Source of the DNA: Prillingera fragicola
Lineage: Eukaryota > Basidiomycota > Tremellomycetes > Trichosporonales > Trichosporonaceae
Direction: 5' to 3'
DNA: 64,000 nucleotides
Assembly: GCA_002335605.1 (NCBI GenBank)
Contig: BEDY01000002.1
Span: 992,001 to 1,056,000, forward strand
In this document: positions 11,607 to 24,356 of the stretch, piece by piece
Layout of the letters: every line of letters begins with the position of its first letter
How positions within the stretch are numbered: the stretch's first letter is position 1
Notes under the pieces: generated by a model
What the model was told of the DNA's origin: nothing
Seen by the model: the letters and a program-made list of their open reading frames with translations, nothing else
Database searches by the model: none
Made by a program: the position numbers and the translations under genes

Positions 11607-14600
11607 GGTGCAAAGAGCAGTCGAGCAAGGGGCTTGGGAGCAGTAGGAAGCCTGTCGGTGGGCGGCAGGCAATGCTGCGTGCAGCAGGTCGGGGCCGGTG
11701 TTCGCTCAGGCGCGGTCGACACAGGCAGCGGCGCTGCTCAATGGGTGCTCAGACAGCGATTGAAGGAAATGCTTGTGCCAGTGGCGCCAGTGGCTTGGGC
11801 AGCGAGGGGTAAAGGAAGGAGGGGTGTTCGAGTGGAGGAAACGAGGGGTAACGCACGGGTTCGGGGGTGATTAAAATGTGCGATTTGCGCGCAATGTGCT
11901 GCGATTGTGGTGACTAGCAATGAGTGCAGACACGAGCAAGGGTGTGGCGATCAAGAGAGAGTGCGAGTGCAAGAGCGAGAGTACGCCAGAGCAGCGTAGG
12001 ATGGTGGTCGAACAAGGGAGTGGACAAGTGCGTACTGGCGTGACGAGGGTCGAGGGCAGGCACCGGTAGTGTCGAAAGAGGAAGATGGTGTCGTGCGCGT
12101 CTCGGTCGTTGGTCGTGGTAGTATGTAGTAGTAGTAGTCGAGGGAGCACAAAGGTAAGGAGGCAAGTCAAGTACGAGATCGTCCAGAGAATAGCGAGGTC
12201 ATTGCTGGTCGTTGAACAAGAAGTAATAGCGCTGAGGTCGGGTGGAGAAAGAGGGTGGGATGTTTAGTGTCCTGGCTGCTGCGTTCCTGCACTACAGCAA
12301 GCAGGGGGTCAAGTCTAACCACCTTCTTTACACTTGGGTCGTCTCCTTACGGCTATGAGCCCTTCTCCGTTGGGTCTATGATCCTGTATTAACAAACACA
12401 TGCCCGGAATACAACGACCTGGCGTGGGGGAAGTAGAAGGGCTCCAGGGCATCCCTGACTCCCGCATCACGCTTGTACGTAAATGTAACATGGTGGACAA
12501 AACTCAGCTCCAGTGTCTCTCTGCTCCTGTGCCAAGGACCGCTGGCTGGCTGGCCAGATCACTGCCATTCAACTACAGTGTAGTAAGCCCAAACCGCTGC
12601 AGTTGTTCGGCGAGCTCTGCACACAAAGTCCTCGTCGTGTGCCCCCTTCCCGCACGCGTTTCACGCAACAAACCTTTACCCTGACACAGGTACATCGGTA
12701 CTCACCGCCTCGGTCGACCTGCACGTCGCCTAGACAAGCTTGTCCTTTGACCAAAGTGCATTTTCTCCTGGTAACACCGTGACGTACCCCTTCTTAACTG
12801 TCCATCGCTCGTGCATCGACATGCTACAGTCTCCATTGACAGGGATGCAAAGAGGCAAGTGCCTGCGTCGTGCAAACCGGCCCGGGAAAAATGCGCGTCA
12901 TCTCTCACGGCGCGTACAGTCTTTCGAACAGAGCATCGAACACGAGATGATGTAAAGTCTCCTGCTGACAGCACCAATACAAGTTCCTAGCCGAACGTGC
13001 AGTGCCCATTCTTGGCGGCGAGCCAGGCCACTAGCGAGTTGCGTGCCGGGTGGCGGGTGCCAAACCTGCGATTGCCATATTTCTTTCCTTTCGATCATCT
13101 CACCACCCGAGACAAGTCTGCCGCCCAAAGGGTACACCCAGTTTTGTTAAAAGTGTGGGCATAACTGAGGAAAAATGATGGCAGGTTGGCATGGCATAAC
13201 GAGATGTTCTTAGCGTCGCCGCTGAGTCTCCGCGCCAGCCAAGCCCGCCAGCGGCCAGTGGTTCATCAACCGTCAGACACAAAAACTCTATTGACGAACG
13301 AAAACGGGGTTCATGCCGTCAGTTGGGCCGTCGACTGTTCCGAGCTCGATGGTTACCACACTCTTGGCGCTTAGTGGTAAAACGTGTCAACAAGCAACCG
13401 GCGCGCGTGCCGACGCTTAGTCTCAGAGCTCGGCGTCAGTACACTGGTCACACAAAGCAGACGCCCGTAAACAACGGGGCGGCAGTGGCACATAGCGTTG
13501 CCATCATACCAGCTGGGCGTAGACTACGACCTCCTGGCTCGAGTGTGGCGTTGTGCACCATGGCATCCGACGTACCCAGAACGAGTCCATGCCCTTACTA
13601 TCATTAGCCAAGGCGTCGTGTACCTAGCACTGCGCCCCGCCACACCGAGACTCGAGCTCGTACTCGAGACCGGGCCCCAGCCAGATAGCCCGAGCCAGAC
13701 AGGCGTAATGGTGGCGATGCGATGGATGTGGTGGACCTGGTGGATTGTGGCGCAGAACCCGGCGCGCTGGAGCTGAACGTGAAAGCAGCCGCGTGGGCGT
13801 ACGCGACGCGGACGTGGGCTGAGCCCAGGTCTGCGTGGGTCGGCCAGGGTGTAAACGCGTCTGCAGCGGGCAGATCAACCTTTGCCGAATTGCGAAGACG
13901 GCGTGGAAGTGCGCCACTTGCGCCACCGCTCGACGCCACAGGGCTTTGGAATTTGGAACGTAAGTTGCCATGTGGAGTGGTGTGTCTAGTGCTATATCAC
14001 GGTACAGGGGGTGTCCCATAGTGGTCTATTAAGACTTTGCTAGTCAGGTATTGGCCGTAAGGGTCAGGATATCAGGACAGTTCTTGAGGACGAGAATTGC
14101 GGAAGTGAGAACGATTGAGGGGATCCTTCAGGGACCGTGGGTAAGGTGAGCGTGGGAGGAGCATGGACTTCACGTGCTAGTTGCATGGCTAATTAAGCTG
14201 TTTAGCAGAGGACTGGCTCTTTTGTGGGCTACTCAGATAAGATTGCCATGTGATAAATACTTCCGAGCTGATTACAGATCTTCAGATCATGATCCGGCCG
14301 AAGCCTGTGTGGCTAGGGTCAGCAGGGACGGAAGGAGGGAAGTCCCGGACGTCGCCGCGCTCTGCGTAGGTGGCGCGAGCATACTGTGCCCAGATTTTGT
14401 TTTGAACAGAAGCAATGGGGACCTGGGTGCAGCATGCAGAGCAGCAGCAGACGTGCAGCGGGCAGGCAGGCATCACATGCGTCGGCTCGTACGCGCCAAG
14501 ACGCGGCTCCTGTCCCTCTCTGTCCCTCCGACCAGCGCGGACACAGGTAGCCACATTCGCCGTACACTGTGCTGCCCACTGCCGCGCATATTTGCTACAC

Positions 14601-14686
14601 TTGTGGTCACATCGTGTTCTTGTCCACACTGTACACTTACTTCTCACCACCAAGCCCCAACCCCCACTACCACCACCACTAACAGC
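11607..14686. other. Long intergenic region, divergent promoter space
   Basis: About 3 kb lies between two divergently transcribed genes, the disordered protein (-) and cystathionine beta-synthase (+). Only short frames with no homology or splice continuity are visible. A GTA triplet run sits at about 12127-12138 and a CACGTG E-box at 14171. Unrecognised long 5' leaders or noncoding RNAs cannot be excluded. Confidence 0.5.
14171..14176. promoter_or_regulatory. CACGTG E-box upstream of cystathionine beta-synthase
   Basis: The palindrome CACGTG, with 5' T, lies 511 bp before the CBS start codon. In yeasts this is the core of the Cbf1 site used with Met4 at sulfur-amino-acid genes. The match is seen; use of the site in this organism is inferred and the distance is long. 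Confidence 0.3.
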
Positions 14687-16373
14687 ATGGCTGCTCTCGA
14701 CACGACGCACCACTGGACGGGTGTCCTCGACTCGGCCCTCGACGGTGTCGGCCACACGCCCCTCGTCCGCCTCGACCGCATCGCAAAGGAGGAGGGCCTC
14801 CAGTGCAACCTCTGTAAGTGACCGCCCTTAGCTTGTCCAGTACAGCAGGCTAACATCGTGCAGTGGGCAAGTGCGAGTTCATGTCGGTCGGCGGCAGTGT
14901 CAAGGACCGTATCGCGAAGGTGAGCTCACCATGCCGTGTGGAGGTGCTTGCTCGCTCGCACCCCAACGAAAGTTTTGATCGCAACAGCTGACGCAACGCA
15001 GCGCATGGTCCAGCACGCCGAGAAGGAGGGCATCCTCATCCCCGGCCAGAGCGTCGTCATTGAGCCTACCAGTGAGTACACTCCTCGGTGGCGAGCGGTG
15101 TGGCGTGCTCTCGCCAGAGTATGGCGAGTGCTTGCACACCTGATGTCGATTCTGCCACTACCCATATTGGCTGAGAACGCGTACTGACACAGTCCAGGCG
15201 GCAACACTGGTATCGGCCTGGCGCTCGCGTGCGCCATCAAGGGCTACAAGTGCATTATCACCCTCCCCGCCAAGATGTCGCTCGAGAAGGAGGTCATGCT
15301 CCGTGCTCTCGGCGCCGAGATTGTCCGTACCCCGTGAGTGTGCTCTTTGTTGTGCTGGGGAACAGAATGCTGACGGCGCCAGTACCGAGGCTGCGTGAGT
15401 GCCATTGAATGGAGGTGGGCAGGAGTTGTCCAGGTGTCAAGTGCCGTGCGACTTTATTGGCTGTTCAGCCTAAACTGCGCGCGGTTCTGCACCCATGACA
15501 CCGACGCCACCACCGCTGGACCTGACACCGAATGCGTTGCTGACGAACCTGTAGCTTTGACGCGCCCGACAGCCACATCAGCATTGCCAAGAACCTCCGC
15601 GACGCGATCCCCGGCGGTGTGATTCTCGACCAGTACTCGAACCCCAACAACCCCCTTGCCCACTACTTTGGCACCTACCCCGAGATTGAGTACGCGCTCA
15701 AGACCTCCAACCTCCCCCGCAAGGACATTGCCCTCCTTGTCGCTGGTGCCGGTACCGGTGGAACCATCACTGGTATTGCCCGTGGTGTGCGTGACGCGGA
15801 GGCCAAGACCGAGCACCGCGCAGTGATCGTTGCCGTTGACCCCATTGGCTCGATCCTTGGCGGAGGCGAGGTGGGCTGCTACGAGGTCGAGGGTATTGGA
15901 TATGTGAGTGCGAGCGGCCGACGACGTCCCCGAAACGGTATTGACAGCTGCAGGACTTCTTCCCCGAGGTTCTCGACCCCAACGCGCCCCTCATCGACTC
16001 GTGGCTCAAGACTGGCGACGACGAGTCGTTTGCCGCCGTCAAGCGCATCATCCGCAACGAGGGTCTCTTTGTCGGTGGCTCGTCCGGCTCGGCGCTCTCT
16101 GGCGCTCTCCGCTACCTCAAGTCTGAGGAGGGCAAGGCTATCGCCTCGGACCCCACTGCCAACGTCGTCGTCCTCTTCCCCGACGGTGTGCGCAACTACA
16201 TGTCCAAGCCCTGGTTCCTTGCCCAGCCCGAGGGCGAGGCCGAGCTCCAGACCCAGATCCGCAAGGTGATCGGCCGCGACCTCGACGACGCCTACGGCAC
16301 CAAGGCCAAGAAGGCCAACGGCACCACCCCCAACGGTGTCCCCAACGGCACCCACGCCAACGGCTCGGCCTAA
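14687..16373 (+). CDS. CYS4: Cystathionine beta-synthase, catalytic-core form
   Basis: Seven exons (14687-14813, 14864-14919, 15002-15071, 15198-15333, 15383-15394, 15555-15903, 15954-16373) encode 389 residues. The enzyme condenses serine and homocysteine to cystathionine with PLP. The PLP lysine is K56 in GGSVKDR, followed by [12 protein letters not shown], the phosphate-binding [12 protein letters not shown] and [10 protein letters not shown]. The wording KCEF plus the FDAPDSH segment favours CBS over O-acetylserine sulfhydrylase. The fifth exon is only 12 nt and supplies part of RTPTEAFDAP. The protein stops soon after the catalytic fold with a Thr/Asn/Gly-rich tail, so it lacks the C-terminal pair of CBS (Bateman) domains, and it also lacks the animal heme-binding N-terminus. 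Confidence 0.93.
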
Positions 16374-17131
16374 ACGCAGCGTCGAGCTCTGCTCCGCTAT
16401 CCTGTTTATCGCTGTTTCGTTTCTCTCTTCTCCGGCTCCTTCTCCTGACGACCGACACCTCTGAGTGTCTCATGCGATCGATTTCAACACTTCGATCGGT
16501 GTACTCGGGCCGCTTTCAACACCACGCGCGGCCCTTACTCTGCATTGTGTAAGACCAACCATCCACCCAAACATCATTTTCTTCCTTCCACCAATCATCA
16601 ACTCTCTCAGAAAGAGTCAAAACGCAACCACGGCGCACACGCCGCCGCTGTCTGTAGCATTTTAAGACCATGCATCGTGTAGGCATACGTGCCTCGACGA
16701 TAGTCGCTCTTTCTGCCTTGTAGCCTCATGACGAGGGCGCTGACTGGAACTCGGGACATTGCAAAGCGAGGGCGTAGGGGCGCAGCACGACGATCACTCA
16801 GTGGTTATCCGCAGCACATGGCATAGGATCTCGAATAGATAACAACCAGGCACTTTGAGCACGTCATATCCTCAAGTCGTTCTAAACCTTCGGAATCCGT
16901 ACCACGCTTCAGCGCTTCTGTTTGCGTGCTCGGTCGTGCGGGCGCGTGCGGGGGCTCAGGGGTCGTGGCAAGCAAAAGGGTGCAAATGACATGCCTGGGG
17001 ATATAGGTCCTACTAATCTGCTACGAGAATCGGCCTACTGCCTGTAGTGCACACCTCTCGTGCAAGCGCCATTCTCTCTGCGCAGCCGGTCACTTCTCTC
17101 GCCTTCTCTCTCTCCAACGTACGGTCTATGC
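16374..17131. other. Intergenic region between convergent genes
   Basis: This is 3' flank shared by CBS (+) and PAT1 (-). I see no coding frame of note, no tRNA and no repeat. Confidence 0.65.
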
Positions 17132-19736
17132 TTACTCGATCATCGACGCGTCAAGTCCCAAACCGTGCAAGAACATGTTGACGTTGCGAAGCTTCATCTC
17201 CGCCCTCGCGCGAGGTGTGTGGGGGTCACGCGCGGCCTGGACAGTGTGGAGAATCTTCTCGCGCAGAGCAGCAACAAGGTTGGTCTGCTGGTCCTCGGGG
17301 GCGTTGACGGCCAGAGCAGCAGCAAGACCCCAGACCTCTGCCTCGCGACGCTCAATCTCCATGCCCTCCTTTTCGCTGAACTTTCCAGCGCTGCCGGCGT
17401 CCGTGCCGAGCAGGTAGGCACCGGGGCCGAAGGCAGCCTTCTGGGCCTGGCTCGAAGGGAAGAGCTCGGGGAGGTGAGGGAGGAGAAGCTGGAGGAAGTA
17501 GGCGAAAGTCTTGTTCCACTGATCAATCTCAGCGGCGTCGGCGTGAGGCTGCTCAGGATGAGCGGGGTCGACGGGGGCACGGACAAGCTGCTGCGCCTTT
17601 GACAGCAGAGCAGTGAAGAGAGCGACACCGGGGCGAGTGGCGGCGACCTTCCAGACCTCCATGCGCTGCGAGCATATGCCGATCAATCCAGTCACGAGAC
17701 CCAGGTTGCACTGGTTGATGAGGCCGTCAACACCTGGAATGACGCAGTGCAGGAACGAGTCGGTCTCGGCCTCGCGGCGCGCACGATCCAGGCGGTCGGC
17801 CTTGGTGAGAAGACTCGCGTCGGCAACGGGCGGTGGTGGTGCGCGTGCAACAACATCGAGCTGGGGGTACGTGGCAACAAGGAGGGTGAGGAGGGTGAGG
17901 CTCTGCTGGTGGGGGAAGTGGCGGAGCAGACGGGGGAACAGACGTTGACCCTTGAGGGGGTTCATAAGCGAGATGAAGGGGTGGGGGTTCGAGACGCCCA
18001 GAGGCTCCATGACCATGAGCTTCCGCCACATGTCCTCGACCTTGGCAGCGCAAGCGCCGTTCCATGCCTCGACGCGGGGAACGTCAGTGGGCGGGGGCGC
18101 ATCGCGGCGCATCTGCTCAAGCTCGAGCGCGTCATCGTACAGCTCCTCGAGGGCAAACATGACCTGCTTGCGGGTGAGAGCGGGCCGAGTAGGGCCGGCA
18201 TGCTGGTTAAGCTGGTGGACGGGACGATGCTCGGGTTTGGGGGCAGTGGGGATGGCGAGAACAGGACGAGGGGCAGCCTGGCTGGGTCCACGACGCACGC
18301 GGCCAAGAGCTCCCTGGAGGGCGTCGTTGGACATGTTGGCCTGGCGCTTGGCAGTGGTCGACACAAGCTTCTTGACCTGCGAGTTCAGACGCTGCATAGT
18401 TGCAGTTCCCATCTTGCCGAAGCGGTTGCCAGCGGCGCCGACACCGAAGCCAAGGCCAGGGGCCACCTGAACAACAGTTGGGTTCTGCTGCTCGTCGGCG
18501 ACGGCCTGGCGGCGCATGAGCGCCGAGTAGACTTGAGCGTAAAAGTCGGAGGAGTAGGGGTCGGCGGTAGCGAGCTGCGAGAGCTGGATACGGGTGATAA
18601 AGTCCTTGTCCGAGTTACCCATGAGGTTGTTGTGTTTGGCCATGGCCTCGATCTTGTGAGTGATGCGCTGGTGAAGTGCCTCGATGCGGGCGAGCTCCTG
18701 AGGCGAGGGCTGGCGCTGAGAAGGGGGAGGGGGTGCCTGCTGACCAGCTGCCGGCTGCCTCTGCTGTCCGGGAGCGGGTGCGTCGCCGAGCTCGGGGAAC
18801 ATTTGGTCGAGGAGAGCTTGCTGCTGGGCGTAGCCCGAGCCGGTGAGACCGGCCGACACGGGGGGAGTGCCGCGCTGGGGAGGGGTAGGGATGTGTGGGT
18901 GCTGCGGGTGCTGAGGGTGCTGAGGCTGGGGGGTGCCGGTAGGGGGAGTGGGCTGCTGGGGAGCGCCAGCAACCATCTGGCGCTCAATCTCCTCGAGCGT
19001 CATCACCTGAGGCTGCTGGTGAGCCGCAGGGGCCTGGTGGTCGATGGAGGTGCGCGCCATGTCGGCCTCAATCTCCTCGAGCGACAGAATCTTGCCGGGG
19101 GGAGGACGCGAGATGGAGCCAGAGGGCGCGTGCGACGGCTGGTGCTGAACGGGCTGCGCTCCCCATGAGTTGGCCGCCGAGGCGGACGCCCACAGAGGCT
19201 CGGGCTCCTTCTTGCGCGAAGTCTTGGCTGGCTCTGCATGCGAGTTAGCCAGACGGATCCGAAAAGTCAGATGAGTACACACTCTTTGAAGACACAGGGC
19301 GCGACGAGTAGAAGTCATCCTCCGTGGCGGCGAACAGGTCGACGGCCTTCTTGGGTCCAAAGTGCGACTGGGTCGACGCGATGGGTCCACGATGCTGCTT
19401 GTGTGAGGAAGCGGGCGCGGGCTGGCTCGAGAACTGGAAGTCACCGGCTAACCGTTAGCTGCGAGCTCGTCACAGTGTTAACTCACCCATGTCGCCGACG
19501 TCTCCAAAAGTGTCATCGTTGAACTCGTCGCCGCCTTCGAGCAGGCCGCCGTCCATGCCGTCTCCCCAGTTGTAGACCGCGAGGTCCTCCTCCTCACCAG
19601 CGCCACCGCCGAGGCCACCGTGGAAGTCATCTGCGCGAGCTTGGAAGCCAGAAAAGGCGCCGGGAGCACCTTGCTGACCGGCGCCTTGCTGTCCTCCCGG
19701 TATAGAGGTATCAAAGCCGAAGAAACCGCCCGACAT
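17132..19736 (-). CDS. PAT1: PAT1 mRNA-decapping activator
   Basis: Exons 19736-19487, 19447-19283 and 19233-17132 give 838 residues. The N-terminus begins MSGGFFGFDTS and has acidic/Gly-rich low complexity. It is followed by paired motifs KILSLEEIEADM and VMTLEEIERQM, a Pro/Gln-rich linker, and the long helical C-terminal region typical of Pat1 family proteins (from about 360 to the end). Pat1 bridges the Dhh1/Lsm1-7 complex with Dcp2 and Xrn1, promoting decapping of deadenylated mRNA and P-body assembly. Length is close to the yeast protein (about 800 residues). The acceptors of both introns were picked because they keep the frame and join the N-terminal low-complexity region to the AKTSRKKEPEPLW segment. 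Confidence 0.92.
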
Positions 19737-20507
19737 TGTGCTCTGTGGTGGCTATGTTGATGGGTTCACTTCGCTCGAACTCGATGACAAGTCCAGGACG
19801 CCCAGTGGTCACCGCCAAATGCCGCAACGCCGCACTGTGGCACCGTCCCGGTGGAGGTCAACCACATGCCACTTTTATGATGAGGCATACTCACAAGCCC
19901 TCCTGATTCATGCATGCATCGAGCTGCAGCTCTAACAGTGGTATGTTTAATTCGTCGTATTTATTGCCAAGCTTCCACTGCTCTGGAAATTGTGGGTGTT
20001 GTGGAAGCGAGCCGGTCCCCGTCGTGTCGACCGACTTAATGAAGGAGGAAGGCAGGATGAGTCTTGTCTTCAGCAACAATATTGACGATCCAGACACCCA
20101 ATGGCTCATGACTCGTCGTAAGACGAAGCAATGCGAAATGAGCACATCCTGTTAGCAGACGATTTTTGTGGCAGACCTGGAGTGCAGCACAGACCAGGCT
20201 ATGGAAGCAGGACAATGAGATTGTCGCCATACGGTAATTCCCACCGAACGGACGCAGACTGCACGAGAACGTGCTTCAGAAGGAAACAAGTGGGCGAGTG
20301 GAGCTGTAGGTGTATTTCAGCCCCCAGGCCCATTCCCTTGTGGACGACACAGTCGAGACGGCGCACACCTATCAGTCAATTCACCGCACCTCTTTTGAGA
20401 GATGCCCATGTCCAGGCTAGAAACAGGGGTAGCTTCAATTCCTTTTATCTTCGCATAGCTTGCCGTAGGAGCTGGCTGCATATTACGGGACAATGGCTAC
20501 TAGCAGA
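19737..20507. other. PAT1 upstream region
   Basis: This is the region between the PAT1 start and the stop of the upstream dienelactone-hydrolase gene, both on the minus strand. It must hold the PAT1 promoter. It contains no convincing ORF. Confidence 0.6.
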
Positions 20508-21677
20508 CTAGCAGACGTGCTCGATTTTGCCCCCAGTGTTGGCACGCGGTCCCAGGTCACGCGCAACGTTGCGGTTAAACGACTCCATCATCATGGCGAA
20601 CAGAGAGCGCGACAGCGCAGCGTCCCAGCGACCCTTAGAGCTCTCGTCGCGGATAAAGGCGTGCTGGGCCTGAACCTCGAGGAACTGTAATGTCAGCTGG
20701 GCCCGGTAGCTGGAGGCTTACTGAGAAGCGGACATTTGCGTCATCGAGGGTCTCGCGAATAAGAGTGCGACCAGGACGGTCAACATGAGTATCCTGGAGC
20801 AATATCAGCACTGTGCCACTGTCGTCACGCGTGGACATACCTGCTTGCCAAAAACGAGTACAACCTCGCCCTTGCCGGTAAGGTCGCCGTTGCGGATACG
20901 GATCAGAGTGTCGTCCGACTTGCCCTTGCCAAGGGTAGCTGAGTGAACGCTGCGGTGTGTGAGCTGCCGTACATAAGCCCTCCTCCCAGGGCTTACTCGG
21001 TCGCAAAGTAGCCGAAGGTTGCAAGAACACGGGGGTCGAACGCAGCCTGGACATCAGTTCCGTCACGTCATCCGTATTTCGTGAGTCTCACGCGCAGAGC
21101 CTGCGTCGTCAGCGTCCTTTTCTCACACTAACTTTCCATTCACTCACCAGGTGTCCTCCAAGACACATACCCGTCGCAGCAATACGACCGTTACAGCTTG
21201 GCAGCGAGGTGAGGAGGTCGACGGAGAGGGTAGCGTCCTGGCTGTTAGTCACTGGATAGCAGATATCTTGTCAGACTTACCTCGTCGTACGCCTCAACAG
21301 TCTTCTCAATCTGCCCTCGATAAGCTTCATCACACTGCACGACCAACCTTGTACTTGTTGCCGCGGTCGGTACCCTCGGTGTCATAAGGAATAGCCTCAG
21401 GTCCCTCAAACTCGTGGAATGACGAGGGCATGGCCACAACATAACCTTCACTGGCAATGTTGCCAGCGAAGCGTTCAACAGGTCCAGTGACCTGGTAGAT
21501 CTCAGAGAAGACAACGCCTAGCAATATTAGCAGCCAGAGCGAGAATGTTGACATACATCCTGGGAACTTTGCCTCGGGATACTCGGGGACGTTGGGCTCG
21601 ATAACGTAGATGCGCATCTTGCCTGCGCGGCCGTTGGCCTTGGTCTCAACGTCGTGATAGCTAGTCTTGACGAGCAT
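20508..21677 (-). CDS. Dienelactone hydrolase family protein
   Basis: Nine exons (21677-21557, 21517-21348, 21310-21281, 21237-21148, 21100-21092, 21046-20997, 20949-20841, 20793-20722, 20684-20508) give 275 residues. The alpha/beta-hydrolase fold carries a cysteine nucleophile in GMCLGGHL (C132), an aspartate in GKQDTHVD (D194) and a histidine in QAQHAF (H225), the Cys-Asp-His triad of carboxymethylenebutenolidases. No signal peptide is visible, so it is probably cytosolic. The natural substrate of the fungal relatives is unclear. The fifth exon is only 9 nt (Ala-Leu-Arg) and is needed to join HL to AAFDPRV, the usual family sequence. One donor (GTTGGT) is weak. It shares a 226-bp divergent promoter with the glycosidase to its right. 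Confidence 0.9.
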
Positions 21678-21903
21678 GGCGGGTGTGTATGTGTTTTAAT
21701 GCGAGAGAGGGAGTGGAAGAGGAATGCCAGACTGAGATGACCGCAACTAGCGGCTCATTGCCAGTGCCAAACCGGTGCCCCACAATATCCACACGTGGCT
21801 GCGGCAGTGGCGCCCCTGGCGGGCCCCCAGGTCGACGCGCTGGCGATTTATGACAACGAGCCATCTTGCTCTGTCTTTCCACCACTCTGCGAGCAAAAGC
21901 ATC
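21678..21903. promoter_or_regulatory. Short bidirectional promoter
   Basis: Only 226 bp separate the start codons of the dienelactone-hydrolase gene (-) and the GH5 glycosidase (+), so both promoters must overlap here. I cannot define individual elements. Confidence 0.6.
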
Positions 21904-24356
21904 ATGTCGGTGCCCAAACTCGACGTCTTCGTACCTAGTGCAAATAGCATCCTAAACCATGGCCGACACTTTATCGACGACCACGGGCGCGTGCTCAACC
22001 TTCGTGGTGTCAACGTCGGCTCCGCCAGCAAGGTGTGAGTGTTCTCGCAGTCGAGCATACCTAGCTCGGGGTTCTGGCATTCATTAGAGTGTGCTTCAGA
22101 GCAGCGGCATATGTAGCAGCTGCTAACAGTTCAGGCCTAATAAGCATATTCCCATCGACCAGCACGCCTCGGCATCCTACATCAATCGCCCCTTCCCCCT
22201 CGAGGACGCGCCAACGCACTGGGCGCGCCTGCGCTCATGGGGTCTGACCTTCAGTGAGCCCCAGACATGCCACAGGAGACTAACCGAGCAGTTCGCATCA
22301 ATGTCACCTGGGACGCTCTCGAGCATGCTGGACAGTGAGTCGTGCCCGGCAAGGCCCGCCCCCGCACATGACGCTAATATAACAGTGGACAGTATGACAC
22401 CGAGTACCTCGCCTACCTCCGTGCGCTCCTCAAGACCCTAGAAGGTACCGGTCTTGTCGCCTACGTTGTAAGTTATAAAGCACTTATGTAGCTCACGGGC
22501 AGTCGATCCACCAGGACGTGTGGTCGCGTTATACCGGCGGTTCCGGCGCACCGGGATGGACGCTCGAGGCAGCCGGGTTTGACCTCTCGAACAACGGCCA
22601 GGCGCTCAAGGACACTGGTGCAGCGTTCCTTGATGGTGTGCGTGGTGGCCGTCTTGCAGGAGAACGTGGACTGTGGCCCACTGGATATCAGAAGCTGGCG
22701 TGTGCAACAATGAGCACGCTCTTCTGGGGCGGCGACACTTTTGCGCCCAGCCTCAAGGTTGGGCCCAAGGGGGTCAGCATTCAGCAGTACCTCCAGGACG
22801 CTTTCCTCGCCGCATACGACAAGCTGGTGGAGGCTGTTGGCGATCTCGACACGGTCATGGGCTTTGAGATGATGAACGAGCCTCATCCCGGATACATTGG
22901 CATCAGCAACATTGACGAGTGGAACTACAACACCGATCTGCATCTCGGCGAGTACCCTAGCCCGATGCAGGGCATGTGCCTCGGTGCAGGACATGCCGTC
23001 TCTGTTCCAGTGTACCGCCGATCGTGGCCCTTCCCGACTCGCATCAGCGGTCGCACGATCGCCAATAAGACTGGCGCGTCGGCGTGGACGGCCGATGGCC
23101 CTACCGGTGGCAAGTGCCCATGGGAGCGCGAGGGCGTATGGCGCTGGAGCAATGACAAGAAGAAGGCCGTCGCACTGGCTCAGGACTACTTTATGCAGGA
23201 CCGCGTCGGCAAAAAGATCAACTGGTACAACGACTTTTACTATCCCTTCGTCGCCCGCTGGGAGGCACTGGTCAGCAAGCGTCAGCCCAAGAAGGCGCAC
23301 ATGCTCGAGCCGCTGCCCAATGAGTTTTGCCCCATCTGGCCGGCCGAGCATCGCCCCAAGAACTTTGTCTACGCGCCACACTGGTACGACCTGAACGCGC
23401 TGTTCACCAAGCAGTTTGGCTTCATGACCGTCAACGTCCAGGGATTGTCGCGCGGCATGTTCCCCCTCCGTGCCCTCTACTTTGGCATGCAAGTCAAGGA
23501 CAACTATGCCCTCCAGATCCGCAATATTGTCAAGGAGGCGCGTGGGCGTGTCGGCGAGGTGCCCATTGTGTTTGGCGAATGTGGCGTGCCGATGGATCTC
23601 AAGTGGGTCTTCCTTATGTAGAGCAGAGCTAACGTCAGCCACGAAGCCGCCTTCAAGTCTGGCGACTGGAAGTGGCAGGAGCGCATGATGGACGCGCTCA
23701 TCTCGGCACTGGAATCGAGCCTCGTCAATTTCAACCTATGGAACTATAACCCGCTCAACAGCGACCAGGAGGGCGATGACTGGAACGCAGAGAACTTTAG
23801 CTGGTACTCTGACGAAAACCGCCAGAAGATGATTGACGCGGCACCAGTGGCTGAGAAGGCAGCGCTGGCAGCTAACCCCGACACTGGCGGACGGTTGCTC
23901 GATGTCGTTGTCCGCCCCTACGCTGTTGCGACTGCCGGCCTGCCCCTCACTACAAGCTACGAACGCACCACGCACCTCTTCACGCATCGCTTCCGCGACA
24001 CCCCCCAGCTCTGCCCCAAGCAAGGCCCGCCCGCTGCGCGAGTGACTGAAATCTTCCTCCCGCGCCGCACGTATCCAAAGGGCGAGATCAAGTGGACCAT
24101 GACGATGAATGGCCGGGCATACTTTGACGCGGAGAAGGAGCGGCTGTTTGTGTGGTTTGACGACACACCAGAGCTCGTTCACCAGGGCAAGGAGGTGCAC
24201 CGCCGCATTGACGTATGGGTGCGCCCGGGTGACGACCCCAAGGGGTCTGTGGCGACAATAGGCCTGGTGTTCATCTTGGCATGTGGCTTGTTCTATGTGC
24301 TGAATGAGGTTAAAAAGGCGCATACGGGTGAGCCTTGGGTTTACTGGCTGATCTAG
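21904..24356 (+). CDS. GH5 sterylglucosidase/glucocerebrosidase (EGCrP-like)
   Basis: Exons 21904-22034, 22135-22253, 22292-22334, 22386-22467, 22503-23602 and 23639-24356 give 730 residues. It is a glycoside hydrolase family 5 protein of the fungal endoglycoceramidase-related group. The acid/base is E251 in MMNEPHPGY and the nucleophile E484 in FGECGVP. Relatives are the Cryptococcus EGCrP1 (glucosylceramidase) and EGCrP2/Sgl1 (ergosteryl-beta-glucosidase) and yeast Egh1; the sequence alone does not tell which substrate applies. There is no N-terminal signal peptide. A hydrophobic stretch near the end (about 696-713, VATIGLVFILACGLFYVL) followed by a short polar tail looks like a C-terminal membrane anchor, placing the catalytic domain on the cytosolic side. 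Confidence 0.92.

Noticed and set aside
17747..19168. 473-codon frame on the plus strand
   Set aside because: It is the antisense shadow of PAT1, which has clear family motifs.
22473..23642. 389-codon minus-strand frame across the GH5 gene
   Set aside because: Antisense shadow; no recognisable domain and the plus frame carries both catalytic glutamates.
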